A DNA stretch of 40,572 bases from Anabaena azotica FACHB-119 (GCF_014697625.1 NZ_JACJSG010000065.1:1-40572), one strand, 5' to 3'; shown: positions 15,809-24,859, counted from the first letter of the stretch. Translations and numbers: made by a program. Notes: generated by a model not told the origin, from the letters alone.

Positions 15809-16663
15809 ATGTTTCGTCAAATCATTCAAAAGGTGTTGCTATTTTTTACAGCAGTTGTTCTCAGCCTCACGTTTTCTCTGCATCACGTTCAAGCTCAATC
15901 AGTGCCTTTTTATTGGGAATTTATTAATGTTGATATTGCTGTGCAAACTAACGGTGATATGTTAATCACTGAAACCCAAAAATATACATTTACAGGCGAC
16001 TATAAAAATCAACGATACAGGTATATTCCTTTGGACAAAGTAGACGAGATTACCGACGTAACAGTATCAGAAAACGGTAAATTATTAGCCAGTGAAACAG
16101 GCAGAGAAAATAATCAACTTTGGATTCGTTGGCAACATCAACTTAACCCGCCCGAAAGCCATACATTCGTCTTAAAATATCGTGTTATTGGTGGATTACA
16201 CATTAACGGTAATGATGCTCAAGTTTACTGGAAAGCTATATTTTCCGACCGTCAAGCCCCTGTAAAACAGGCACAAGTAAGAGTAGAATTTCCTGAAAAA
16301 TTTGCTGCTACCATCAAGGATTTCCAAAGCTTTGGCACATCGGCTAACATCCGCAAAGTCGATGCAAAAACGATTGAAGCTGTAGCTCAAACCGCTATAG
16401 AACCAGGGCAAGAGTTAGAAGTGCAGGTGACATTTGATCGCTCAGGTACTGAAATAAAAACCCCTCAATGGCAAAATTCTCAGTCCGATGATTCTGCTTT
16501 GTTTGGGTCAATTATGGGCGTATTCATGTTTCTCTTCTTCTTTGGTTTCATACTTTTTGGTGGTCGTGGTAGCAGCAGTTACGCCGGTGATGGTGGTGGC
16601 GGTGGTGGCGGCGGCGGTGGTGGCGGCGGTGGTGGCGGCGGTGGCGGTGGCGGCGGTGGTTAA
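15809..16663 (+). CDS. DUF2207-type membrane protein with poly-glycine tail
   Basis: This 284-residue protein has a signal peptide (residues 1-30, cleavage likely after VQA), then a beta-rich DUF2207-like extracytoplasmic domain (about 31-220) with the VDIAVQTNGDMLITET and YRYIPLDK patterns. One membrane helix follows at about 230-250. The C-terminus is 23 consecutive glycines (residues 262-284), encoded by mixed GGT/GGC codons at 16592-16660. DUF2207 proteins are usually much longer, with more helices and a cytoplasmic part; here only the first half is present. The function is unknown. The glycine tract ends exactly at the stop codon, as in many proteins of this type that finish in a glycine-rich tail. 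Confidence 0.8.
   Translation: MFRQIIQKVLLFFTAVVLSLTFSLHHVQAQSVPFYWEFINVDIAVQTNGDMLITETQKYTFTGDYKNQRYRYIPLDKVDEITDVTVSENGKLLASETGRENNQLWIRWQHQLNPPESHTFVLKYRVIGGLHINGNDAQVYWKAIFSDRQAPVKQAQVRVEFPEKFAATIKDFQSFGTSANIRKVDAKTIEAVAQTAIEPGQELEVQVTFDRSGTEIKTPQWQNSQSDDSALFGSIMGVFMFLFFFGFILFGGRGSSSYAGDGGGGGGGGGGGGGGGGGGGGGGG
16592..16660 (+). repeat. GGN trinucleotide tract coding for 23 glycines
   Basis: Sixty-nine bases of GGT and GGC codons encode an uninterrupted glycine run. Tracts of this kind are prone to length change by slippage in whole-codon steps. Confidence 0.95.
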
Positions 16664-16687
16664 CTGTTTGCCTGAGAGAAGATGAGT

Positions 16688-16731
16688 TTTGTAGTAAGAA
16701 GTCTATTAAAGACTAAAGTCTTTACTACAAA
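16688..16731. terminator. palindromic repeat between convergent genes (DUF2207 and prmA)
   Basis: TTTGTAGTAA (16688-16697) pairs with TTACTACAAA (16722-16731), and AGACT...AGTCT adds an inner stem. It sits between two convergent genes and may stop transcription from both sides. Related repeats lie at 28861-28905 and 38257-38282. Confidence 0.55.
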
Positions 16732-16755
16732 CTTATTTCCCAAATCAAATATCAG

Positions 16756-17676
16756 TTAAGAACGCCTAACATTTAAGCAACACCATTCTTTGCGCTTCCA
16801 CATAGTAGCGACAACCCAACCATTTTTTGCTAAAGCCTCAGCTACAGAGGTAGATTGCTCAACTAAAATACCGCTAAAAATAGCCCATGTACTCGGTTTA
16901 CATATTTCGCTAATTTCTGGCAATAATTGAATGATGACATCAGCTAAAATATTGCAGACAATTCCATCTACTGGGCGTTCAATTAGTTTCTTTAAAATAT
17001 CTACGCTACCTTCGGCTGGTACTAAGCGTTCTGGGCTAACATCATTAAGTGCGCGATTACTGAAGGTTGATTGTACTGCTAAAGGGTCGGTATCTACAGC
17101 ATAGACTTTTTCCGCACCTAACAGCACTGCACCAACTGAAAGGATACCAGAACCGCAACCGATATCCGCAATTACCACAGATTCTTGTTTACCACCTTGA
17201 CTGAGAAAAGATTTAGGTACTTCACTCAGCCGCATTTCTAGGGATTCTAGGCATAATTGAGTAGTTGCATGGTTGCCTGTGCCGAAAGCTACACCAGGGT
17301 CGAGGCGAATTACTAACCTATCTGAGTTTTCCGGTAATGGTAGCCAGGCGGGGTTGATGAGGAAGCGATCGCCTATTTCCTGTGGATGCCAATATTGCTT
17401 CCAGCTACTCGCCCAATCTTCCTCATCAATTAACTGCCAAGTCAAGCTAGGCGCAGATAAACCTATACACAGCGCATCTTGTTGCAACCACAGCCCCAAC
17501 GCCGCCAAATCTAATAACTGTGCTTGAAATACTGGCAAATAACCCTTAACCAAGCAAGACTCCCCTTTACTCTCACTAGCTGTTCCCCGACAACCAAAAT
17601 CTTCCAACCGCCAAGAAACAGAGTCTTCCAGCGCCGGCTCACATAAAATCTGTAATTCCCACCAAGTGTTTGCCAT
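16756..17676 (-). CDS. prmA: ribosomal protein L11 methyltransferase PrmA
   Basis: PrmA trimethylates lysines and the N-terminus of ribosomal protein L11 using S-adenosylmethionine. The 306 residues fit the family. A small N-terminal domain that recognises L11 (MANTWWELQILCEP) is followed by a linker and a Rossmann methyltransferase domain. The substrate-binding segment LDPGVAFGTGNHATTQL is complete, as is the SAM motif VIADIGCGSGILSVGA and the CNILADVI catalytic-loop segment. It lies 97 bases downstream of serA on the same strand, with a palindromic repeat between them, so co-transcription is possible but not certain. Confidence 0.95.
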   Translation of the reverse strand: MANTWWELQILCEPALEDSVSWRLEDFGCRGTASESKGESCLVKGYLPVFQAQLLDLAALGLWLQQDALCIGLSAPSLTWQLIDEEDWASSWKQYWHPQEIGDRFLINPAWLPLPENSDRLVIRLDPGVAFGTGNHATTQLCLESLEMRLSEVPKSFLSQGGKQESVVIADIGCGSGILSVGAVLLGAEKVYAVDTDPLAVQSTFSNRALNDVSPERLVPAEGSVDILKKLIERPVDGIVCNILADVIIQLLPEISEICKPSTWAIFSGILVEQSTSVAEALAKNGWVVATMWKRKEWCCLNVRRS

Positions 17677-17701
17677 GTTTAAGTGCTGAGTGTTGATTGT
17701 T

Positions 17702-17729
17702 GCAGAGACGTTGCATCCAACGCCTCTAC
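17702..17729. repeat. degenerate copy of the GTAGAGACGTTGC palindrome
   Basis: GCAGAGACGTTG (17702-17713) and CAACGCCTCTAC (17718-17729) pair at 10 of 12 positions. It lies between serA and prmA and is related to the perfect palindrome at 10202-10229. Confidence 0.7.
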
Positions 17730-17773
17730 AAGATTTATTTGGTGCGGCTGCTCATAGAACTGGTATCAGCACA

Positions 17774-19354
17774 CTATAGAGTTACTGTATAAGCATCTCG
17801 GATGCCAGGGACTTTGGTAATTTCCCCCAAAATGCCATCGGGTAAGGGATCATCGATGCTCAGAGCCATTACAGCATCACCACGGACGATTTTCCGTCCT
17901 ACCTGCATACTAGCAATATTGACATTAAAGCTACCCAACAGGGAACCGAGTTTGCCAATGATTCCCGGCATATCGCGGTGCAAGGTAAACAGCATATATT
18001 TGCTGGGGGGGACGTTAATTGGGAAGCCGTCAACGTCGGTAAGGTGAATTTCTTTCTCACCTAACAATGCACCAGTGACCGAATGAGTTCCTAACGTTCC
18101 TGTCGCTTCTAAGCGTAGGGAACCAGCATAGTCACGGGCGGAAGCGTCGCGGGTTTCGATCACGCGAATTCCCCTTTCCTTGGCTTCTATGTTGGCGTTG
18201 ACGTAATTTACCCGTTCACGCAGGGCTTGGTGAAGTAGTCCTTTGAGTGAGGCAATAACTAAAGGCTGACTCTTGTTGGTGGCGAGTTCCCCTTGTAAGC
18301 GAACTGTAAGTAATTCTACTCTACCGCCTGCTAGCTGTCCTACCAACTTACCCAAGGTTTCCGCTAGTTCCATATAGGGTTTGAGTTCTTCCAACACATC
18401 GGGGCCGAGTCCGGGGATGTTGACGGCGGAACGTGCAGGTAAACCCAGCAGCACATCGCGGATTTGTTCGGCTACATCAATTGCCACATTCACCTGGGCT
18501 TCTGTAGTGGATGCACCTAAGTGGGGTGTCAGAATAATATCTTTACCAACTGTCCGCAGTTCTGACTCACCCAAAGGTTCAGACTCGAACACATCCAACG
18601 CCGCACCCGCAATTTTCCCTTCTTTGATAGCTGCGGCTAAGGCTGCTTCATCAATGATGCCACCACGGGCGCAGTTGATAATCCTGGCTGTGGGCTTCAT
18701 TTTCGCCAGAGTATTGGCGTTGATCAGGTGGGTGGTTTCCGGGGTTTTGGGGATGTGCAGGGTAATATAATCAGATTGCTGCATCAGCAAATCTAAATCT
18801 ACCAACTGACAGCCTAGTTGTTCTGCCCGTTCTGTAGAGATGAAGGGGTCGTAAGCCAACAACTTCATCCCCATTGCTTTGGCTACAGTCGCCACATGGG
18901 AACCAATTTTACCCAAGCCGACAACCCCTAAAGTTTTTTTGTAAACTTCCGCACCCACGAAAGTTTTGCGATCCCACTCGCCGCGTTTGACGGAAGCGTT
19001 AGCATCGGGGATGTGGCGAGACAATGACAACATCATTGCTAGGGCGTGTTCGGCGGCGGCGATGGTGTTTCCTTCCGGGGAATTGACGACGACAATTCCT
19101 CGCCGGGTAGCAGCCGGAACATCGACATTATCCACACCCACACCGGCACGACCGATGATTTTCAGTTGTGTACCTGCTTCAATGATTTCTTGAGTAACGC
19201 GCGTACCCGAACGAATCATTAACGCATCATACTCACCAATAATTTCTATTAATTCTGCTGGTTTTAGACCTGTTTTGACATCAACGGTAGCGACTTGCGA
19301 GAGAATGTCAATGCCAGCCTGGTCAATAGGATCGGAGACGAGAACCTTAGACAT
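17774..19354 (-). CDS. serA: D-3-phosphoglycerate dehydrogenase SerA
   Basis: SerA oxidises 3-phosphoglycerate to 3-phosphohydroxypyruvate, the first step of serine synthesis. From the ATG at 19354 (MSKVLVSDPID) the protein has 526 residues, the long form with catalytic, NAD-binding, intervening and ACT domains. An in-frame start at 19390 would add a 12-residue leader starting MCSNC that is not typical. Visible motifs include GLGKIGSHVA for NAD binding, the NCARGGIIDEAAL segment with the substrate Arg, and the catalytic His in TPHLGAST. The C-terminal 80 residues (MLFTLHRDMPGIIGKLGSLLG) are a typical serine-sensing ACT domain, so feedback control is likely. Confidence 0.96.
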   Translation of the reverse strand: MSKVLVSDPIDQAGIDILSQVATVDVKTGLKPAELIEIIGEYDALMIRSGTRVTQEIIEAGTQLKIIGRAGVGVDNVDVPAATRRGIVVVNSPEGNTIAAAEHALAMMLSLSRHIPDANASVKRGEWDRKTFVGAEVYKKTLGVVGLGKIGSHVATVAKAMGMKLLAYDPFISTERAEQLGCQLVDLDLLMQQSDYITLHIPKTPETTHLINANTLAKMKPTARIINCARGGIIDEAALAAAIKEGKIAGAALDVFESEPLGESELRTVGKDIILTPHLGASTTEAQVNVAIDVAEQIRDVLLGLPARSAVNIPGLGPDVLEELKPYMELAETLGKLVGQLAGGRVELLTVRLQGELATNKSQPLVIASLKGLLHQALRERVNYVNANIEAKERGIRVIETRDASARDYAGSLRLEATGTLGTHSVTGALLGEKEIHLTDVDGFPINVPPSKYMLFTLHRDMPGIIGKLGSLLGSFNVNIASMQVGRKIVRGDAVMALSIDDPLPDGILGEITKVPGIRDAYTVTL

Positions 19355-19960
19355 GATTACATCATTTATATAGTGACAATTGCTGCACAAGACTTTTTAG
19401 TTTAGTCTTTATTCGTTACAATTCAGCAAAAAAATCTGTGTTTTAATAACAACTTAACCTTAGTGGTAAGGGATTGGGGGCTGGAGACTGGGTATAAACT
19501 TAAAAGCTACTTGGTATCAAGATTTGATGGTTCATCTATGCTGTAAGATATTTGGCGATCGCTATCCTTTCATTTTAATGCTTGAGGGTTGCCATGATTT
19601 ATTATGGGCGATCGCCTATATTAGGTCTGACTTTTCACGGTATGTGGAAAAGTCAGAGGGTGTGGGGTGTAGGGTGTAGGGTGTAGTAAGGCTTTCTTCT
19701 TTTTCCCTACACCCTACACCCTATCCCCTACCCCCTGTCTTGACGGGGATTTTAGGACTTCCCGTGAAAAGTCAGATATTAGGTGACTCTTAACAGGTGA
19801 TAGGTGACAGGTAAGGATTTTATGGCTGATCAATTAACCGATGTGGCGATCGCTTAACTCTTAACTTTGGCAACTCTTAAGTATTTTACACCCCTACACC
19901 CCTATAAATCGCTATAATACTGATAAAAACGCTGGCGTAGAAGATTTGTTGTCACCAGTT
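19355..19960. other. intergenic region upstream of serA with a MITE
   Basis: No gene is visible. It contains the serA promoter region, two HIP1 octamers, the 151-bp MITE at 19626-19776 and short STRR-like remnants (AGGTGAC/AGGTGAT units around 19781-19814). Very few bases separate the last repeat from the Uma2 start, and no strong ribosome-binding site is evident there. Confidence 0.6.
19626..19776. mobile_element. MITE, 151 bp, with perfect TIRs and 7-bp target duplication
   Basis: The termini are 15-bp perfect inverted repeats: TCTGACTTTTCACGG (19626-19640) and CCGTGAAAAGTCAGA (19762-19776). TATTAGG lies immediately outside both ends (19619-19625 and 19777-19783), a clean target-site duplication. 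Inside, GGTGTAGGGTGTA on the left faces TACACCCTACACC on the right, so the whole element can fold into a long hairpin. It codes for nothing and shares its ends with the element at 15214-15516. Confidence 0.82.
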
Positions 19961-20659
19961 ATGTTAAATTTGAACCTACCAAGGTACTTACCTTCAGCCG
20001 ACGAACTACCCGACTCTGATGATGCGCCAGTGGATAATGAACTGCAAGAACTCGTCCCCGGCTTACTTAAAGCTATTCTGCTGATACTTTGGGCGGAACG
20101 CATGGATTGGTTTTTTGGGGTGGATATGGGTATCTATTATCACCCAGATGAATCGGCGATCGTTCCTGATGGCTTCTTGAGTCTTGGGGTGGAAAGATTT
20201 TATGATGAGGAACTGCGTCCCAGTTATGTACTTTGGGATGAAAAGGTGGTTCCCATTTTTGTGTTAGAAGTGGTTTCGCCAAAATATCGCAAAGAATACA
20301 GCGATAAATTAAATGATTATGCCGCTTTGGGTGTACTCTATTACGTGATTTATTCTTCTCACCGTCGCCGTAAACCGCGTTTAGAAGTACATAAATTAGT
20401 TAATGGTAAATATGAACTGCAAACAGGAAACCCCGTTTGGCTACCAGAAATTGGTTTAGGAATTGGTTGTGAAAGGGGAAATTATTGTGGAGTAACGCGA
20501 GAATGGATGTATTGGTACGACGAACAAGGAAAGCGTTACCCAACACCCCAAGAACAGATTAAACAGGCGCAACAACAAGCGCAAGCAGCGCAACAACGCG
20601 CCCAGCAGTTAGCTGAAAGATTACGTGCTTTGGGAATAGATCCTGATAAGATTATTTAA
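19961..20659 (+). CDS. Uma2 family (DUF820) nuclease-fold protein
   Basis: From the ATG at 19961 the protein has 232 residues; an in-frame TTG at 19946 is less likely. It belongs to the large cyanobacterial Uma2 family with a PD-(D/E)XK endonuclease fold. The putative metal ligands are visible as PDG (SAIVPDGFLSLG), the Glu of FVLEVVSP and the Lys of SDKLNDYAALG. The last 45 residues form a Gln/Ala-rich coiled coil (QAQQQAQAAQQRAQQLAERLR), common in this family. The biological role of Uma2 proteins is not established. The gene is alone, next to a MITE on one side and an STRR array on the other. Confidence 0.88.
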   Translation: MLNLNLPRYLPSADELPDSDDAPVDNELQELVPGLLKAILLILWAERMDWFFGVDMGIYYHPDESAIVPDGFLSLGVERFYDEELRPSYVLWDEKVVPIFVLEVVSPKYRKEYSDKLNDYAALGVLYYVIYSSHRRRKPRLEVHKLVNGKYELQTGNPVWLPEIGLGIGCERGNYCGVTREWMYWYDEQGKRYPTPQEQIKQAQQQAQAAQQRAQQLAERLRALGIDPDKII

Positions 20660-20660
20660 A

Positions 20661-20707
20661 TCAGTTATCAGTTATCAGTTATCAGTTATCAGTTATCAGT
20701 TATCAGT
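20661..20707. repeat. STRR heptamer array (CAGTTAT)
   Basis: Six or more perfect CAGTTAT units begin directly after the Uma2 stop. The remaining bases to 20936 contain no gene, only a CCACCAATTGGTG palindrome (about 20755) and a CTCC/GGGG hairpin near 20868-20885 that could end one of the two convergent transcripts. Confidence 0.9.
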
Positions 20708-20936
20708 CCTGACGACATATGGTGGGGGATAAAGAAGCGCCAAAATACCGCCTTCCACCAATTGGTGTGGTGTTTTACCAACGTATTTAAGTACGGGCGT
20801 GTTTAGCGGACATATCTGTTTTCCCCATGAATTTCTCAATCAACCCGCCCCTACTTACTGTTCACTTCTCCTTTTAGGGGAGAGGAATGGAAGTGGGGTT
20901 TTTTCCAGTCGTCGAACTCAGGTTAACCTAAGAATT

Positions 20937-22313
20937 TTAAAGTAAGTTATCCATTGCTTGTTGTAAATCGTTAGTGAAATCAGCAACGGCTTGTCTTGCA
21001 CCTAAACGACTCTCTTTATATTTGGGATACATTTCTGTTATGGATAGCGGTTTACCAATGGTAATTTTGACTTTTTGCTTGCCTAATTTAGGACGCTGAA
21101 AAGATTTTGCCCCTTGAATTTTCGCTAACATTTGCCAGACAATTAAAACGGTTTCGGCAAATCTTTCTACAGTTGGTTTTTCGCGGATATAATTACCAGA
21201 AACAGCCACAAAACTTTCCACTAATCTCATGTGCCACATTCTCGCATTGGCTTCTTCTGCAACACGATCGCCTAATGCCCTCTCAACAGCAGATAATCCT
21301 TTAATATCCTTATAATCTTCCCTAAATATATAATTCCATCCCGCCTGTTCTACCCGACGACAGCGATCGCTCAAACTTCCCTTAGACTGTATATTAAAAT
21401 ACTGCTCGGCTATTTGTAGCGCTGCATTCAACAAAGCTTGTAACCGCAATTTTAAAGCTTCGTTGCGGTCAACACCTACCTCCTCTGTCACCACAGACAA
21501 CTGGAGATGATAAAACCGCGTGTAAAACTGTTCCATCAAAGATAATAAATGTTCCGCCAAAGTCAACAAACGCGGATAAAGTGACTCTAAATCAGGAACT
21601 TGGGTATTAGCAGTTGTATCTACAGGTAAACCGCTAGCTACAGCCAACTCATCTAAAAGTTGAGCGATCGCACCCCAAGGCGCATCAACATAACTATATT
21701 TAATCCCAACTGGTACAATTAAAACCTGCTCGGTGCGTCCGGCTTTTTGCAAATCTTCAGCACACCAAAAACCCATTTGGGCAATTCCCGGTTCTAATGG
21801 ACTCATCTTCTCCGATAACCCATTAGTAGCACCTTCTGGCGCAGCCGCCATCGGAAACTTACCATTGGCGAACAGATCCCGCGCCGAACGTAACCCAGTC
21901 CAGTCAGCCTTACCCCTCTGTATAGGAGTCCCACCCAATTGAGACGCAAGCCAGCCAACATAGCCACCCGCCCATAGTGGAATCCCGCGATCGTAGATAA
22001 AATGAGCGTGAATAGGAGATTCTAGTGTTATACTTTGCTGTCGTGCTACCCTCGGCACGATTTGCGAAAGCAGATAAACCAAAGAAAATGGATCTTCTGT
22101 CTGCGGATGGCGAAAAGCCAATAAAAAGCGGATTTTCTTCTCCTGAAACTCACGATAGAGTTTCACTAGAACCTCAACATTCTCTGCTTCAATGTGGTTA
22201 ATGGTTGTTTGACTGCGTAACCACAATGGTAAGAACGAGTGAAAAAACCGCAGAAATAAAGGATTAAATGCTGGGGGAATAAATTCTAAAGGTGGTTGTG
22301 CTTGGTAAATCAT
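20937..22313 (-). CDS. PlsC-like lysophospholipid/glycerolipid acyltransferase
   Basis: This 458-residue protein contains the acyltransferase pattern of the PlsC superfamily. The catalytic HX4D motif is His69 to Asp74 (FRHPQTEDP), and a phosphate-binding PEG motif follows at 159-161 (AAAPEGATNG). It would transfer an acyl chain to a glycerol-phosphate or related lipid at the membrane. The protein is about twice the size of PlsC, with an extra helical C-terminal half (about 220-458) of unknown role and no strong membrane helix. It may therefore be a specialised cyanobacterial acyltransferase rather than the main PlsC. It is divergent from proS. Confidence 0.75.
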   Translation of the reverse strand: MIYQAQPPLEFIPPAFNPLFLRFFHSFLPLWLRSQTTINHIEAENVEVLVKLYREFQEKKIRFLLAFRHPQTEDPFSLVYLLSQIVPRVARQQSITLESPIHAHFIYDRGIPLWAGGYVGWLASQLGGTPIQRGKADWTGLRSARDLFANGKFPMAAAPEGATNGLSEKMSPLEPGIAQMGFWCAEDLQKAGRTEQVLIVPVGIKYSYVDAPWGAIAQLLDELAVASGLPVDTTANTQVPDLESLYPRLLTLAEHLLSLMEQFYTRFYHLQLSVVTEEVGVDRNEALKLRLQALLNAALQIAEQYFNIQSKGSLSDRCRRVEQAGWNYIFREDYKDIKGLSAVERALGDRVAEEANARMWHMRLVESFVAVSGNYIREKPTVERFAETVLIVWQMLAKIQGAKSFQRPKLGKQKVKITIGKPLSITEMYPKYKESRLGARQAVADFTNDLQQAMDNLL

Positions 22314-22320
22314 ATGTTGG

Positions 22321-22467
22321 GGACTGGGGGAGATAAGGGAGAAAGGGGAAAGGGGAAAGGGGAAAGGGGAAAAAGAACAACTGATAACTGATAACTGTCA
22401 ACTGTCAACTGATAACTGTCAACTGATAACTGATAACTGTCAACTGATAACTGTCAACTGTCAAGTG
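22321..22467. repeat. purine tract and STRR array (GATAACT/GTCAACT)
   Basis: A GGGGAAA purine tract (22340-22372) is followed by about twelve tandem units alternating between GATAACT and GTCAACT (22379-22467). They fill the space between the divergent acyltransferase and proS genes, leaving only about 30 unique bases before proS. Confidence 0.9.
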
Positions 22468-22498
22468 ATTTTGCAATTAGGAGTAAAGGAAGATAACG

Positions 22499-24313
22499 AT
22501 GCGACTGTCACAAATGTTATTCGTTACACTGCGGGATGATCCGGCGGATGCGGAAATTCCTAGCCATAAGTTGTTATTACGTGCAGGATATATTCGTCGC
22601 ATCGGTAGCGGTATTTATGCTTATCTCCCTCTGATGTGGCGGGTGTTGCAAAAGGTTTCCCAAATTGTGCGGGAAGAAATGAATGCTACAGGCGCACAAG
22701 AATGTCTTTTACCTCAATTACAACCTTCAGAATTGTGGAAGGAATCGGGACGTTGGGATACTTATACTAAAGCTGAGGGGATTATGTTTTCCCTCATTGA
22801 CCGTCGTGAACAACAATTAGGGTTAGGGCCGACCCATGAGGAAGTAATTACAGCGATCGCTCGTGATATGATTCGCTCTTACCGTCAGCTACCCCTACAT
22901 TTATATCAGCTACAAACCAAGTTCCGGGATGAAATTCGTCCCCGGTTTGGTTTGATGCGTGGACGGGAATTTATCATGAAGGACGGTTATTCTTTCCACG
23001 TCGATGAGGAAAGTCTGAAAAAAACCTACCAGGATATGTACCAAGCCTACAGCAATATGCTACGGCGTGCCGGTCTAGCGTTTCGTCCTGTAGAAGCTGA
23101 CTCTGGTGCAATTGGGGGTTCTGGTTCAACAGAATTTATGGTGTTGGCGGATGCTGGGGAAGATGAAGTTCTCTACACTGATGATGGAAAATACGCCGCT
23201 AACGTAGAAAAAGCCGTTTCCTTACCTGCGGATGCTGAACCATCACAATTTACAACTTTTGCAAAGCGAGAAACACCGGGAACAGAGACAATTGAAAAGG
23301 TGACTCAATTCCTCAATGCGTCTCCTACGCAAGTGGTGAAAAATGTTCTTTACCAAGCTGTATATGATAACGGTTTAACAGTTTTGGTATTGATAAATAT
23401 TCGTGGTGATCAAGAAGTCAATGATGTTAAATTACAAAACGAATTGACAAAATTGGCAGCTAATTACGGTGCTAAAACTATCATTAGTTTAACTGTCCCC
23501 AGTGCAGAAACACAGCAAACATGGACGGCAAAATCTTTACCATTAGGTTATATTGCACCAGATATTGCTGATGATTATATCGCTGGAAATAAACAAATTC
23601 ATCCAAAATTTGTCCGCTTTGTTGATAAAACAGTCGTTGAGTTAAAAAACTTCATTACTGGTGCAAATGAAGCTGGTTATCACGTCGTTGGTGCGAATTG
23701 GGGCGAACAATTTACCTTACCAGAAATTGTTGTCGATGTGCGAAAAGCGAGACCGGGCGATCGCGCACTTCATGACCCTACACAAATCTTAAAAAGTGCT
23801 AGAGGAATTGAAGTCGGTCACATCTTCCAATTGGGTACAAAATATTCCCAAGCTTTAGGCGCAACTTATACCAATGAACAGGGAGAAGAAAAACCCCTCG
23901 TCATGGGTTGTTATGGTGTAGGTGTATCACGGTTAGCCCAATCAGCCGTAGAACAATCCTATGATAAAGATGGCATTATCTGGCCAGTAGCGATCGCTCC
24001 TTATCATGCAATTGTGACAATTCCTAACATTAACGATGCTCAACAGGTCGAAATTGCCCAAAGGCTTTACACTGAACTGAACCAAGCAGGAGTAGAAACT
24101 TTATTAGACGACCGTGATGAAAGAGCCGGAGTAAAATTCAAAGATGCCGATTTAATTGGCATTCCTTATCGTATTGTTACCGGAAGAGCTATTAGCAACG
24201 GTAAAGTTGAAGTAGTAGAAAGAGCCACTCGCCAATCTCAAGAAATCCCCATTGATGAAGTGATTATCACAATCAAACAGTGGATTAAAGCAGCCACAGA
24301 AAATAAAAATTGA
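22499..24313 (+). CDS. proS: prolyl-tRNA synthetase
   Basis: This class II synthetase attaches proline to tRNA(Pro). The 604-residue length indicates the bacterial type with an inserted editing (INS) domain, about residues 220-400. Class II motifs are visible: motif 1 near GIYAYLPLMWRVLQKV, GPTHEEVIT, motif 2 in FRDEIRPRFGLMRGREFIMKD, and motif 3 in GCYGVGVSRLAQSAVEQ. The C-terminal anticodon-binding domain contains the ETLLDDRDERAGVKFKDADLIG segment. The ATG at 22499 follows AAGGA by eight bases. It is preceded by an STRR array and appears monocistronic. Confidence 0.98.
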   Translation: MRLSQMLFVTLRDDPADAEIPSHKLLLRAGYIRRIGSGIYAYLPLMWRVLQKVSQIVREEMNATGAQECLLPQLQPSELWKESGRWDTYTKAEGIMFSLIDRREQQLGLGPTHEEVITAIARDMIRSYRQLPLHLYQLQTKFRDEIRPRFGLMRGREFIMKDGYSFHVDEESLKKTYQDMYQAYSNMLRRAGLAFRPVEADSGAIGGSGSTEFMVLADAGEDEVLYTDDGKYAANVEKAVSLPADAEPSQFTTFAKRETPGTETIEKVTQFLNASPTQVVKNVLYQAVYDNGLTVLVLINIRGDQEVNDVKLQNELTKLAANYGAKTIISLTVPSAETQQTWTAKSLPLGYIAPDIADDYIAGNKQIHPKFVRFVDKTVVELKNFITGANEAGYHVVGANWGEQFTLPEIVVDVRKARPGDRALHDPTQILKSARGIEVGHIFQLGTKYSQALGATYTNEQGEEKPLVMGCYGVGVSRLAQSAVEQSYDKDGIIWPVAIAPYHAIVTIPNINDAQQVEIAQRLYTELNQAGVETLLDDRDERAGVKFKDADLIGIPYRIVTGRAISNGKVEVVERATRQSQEIPIDEVIITIKQWIKAATENKN

Positions 24314-24859
24314 ATATTCACAGATGCGGAATAATCAATAAGCTATTACGCTTTGTTAACTGCTCACTGTTAACTGTTGACGGTTAACAGTTAACAGTTA
24401 ACAGTTCCCACGAAAGCATATACAAGTTCAATACACGACAGATGATTCCGCTTTTCTCTACATTTCTAATTTAATCGTTGCAAATCTCAAGAAAAAACTA
24501 AGATTTACAGATTTACATAATTTGACAGGTGACGAATCCAAATGCAAATTCTAAAATTAAATATAAAGTTTCTAGAATGAGAAAGCGCAGCATTTGGATC
24601 TACAGAGCTATCCTTTAGGTTTTTTTGGAAACTCTCCATTTATTAACATCGTCCTTAACCAGGCTGCTCTTCATATCAAGACTACTTTAGGAATTACCCA
24701 TGATGAAGAAAAGTTATGGTTTAGGCGGATATAGGGGTATAGGTGTATAGGAATGTAGGTTTCCACCTTACACCCCTACACCCTCACACCCCTACACCCT
24801 TACTTCAAGAAATTATCGTGTAAATCCTGTTTCAGCCCACAGTCAGGAAGGTTTTAAAT
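24314..24859. other. intergenic region with structured repeats, 546 bp
   Basis: No gene is supported. Visible signals are a GTTAACT/GTTAACA array that is itself an inverted repeat (24359-24407), a structured segment at 24536-24599, and a GGTGTATAGG/CACCCCTAC repeat stretch before the GerMN gene (24729-24801). A 16-codon frame (MMKKSY...) near 24701 lacks a ribosome-binding site. A long-range match GCGGAAT (24333) with ATTCCGC (24447) could pair. Confidence 0.5.
24536..24599. ncRNA. possible structured RNA or palindromic element
   Basis: ATCCAAATGC (24536-24545) is exactly complementary to GCATTTGGAT (24590-24599), and ATTCTA (24548-24553) to TAGAAT (24573-24578) inside it. The nested arms could fold into a two-part stem as RNA or represent a small mobile palindrome. 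There is no direct evidence of transcription. Confidence 0.3.

Noticed and set aside
19355..19390. 12-residue extension of SerA starting MCSNC
   Set aside because: SerA proteins begin at MSKVLVSD; the upstream codons are probably leader sequence.
24701..24751. 16-codon frame MMKKSYGLGG...
   Set aside because: No ribosome-binding site, very short, and partly made of GGTGTATAGG repeat.
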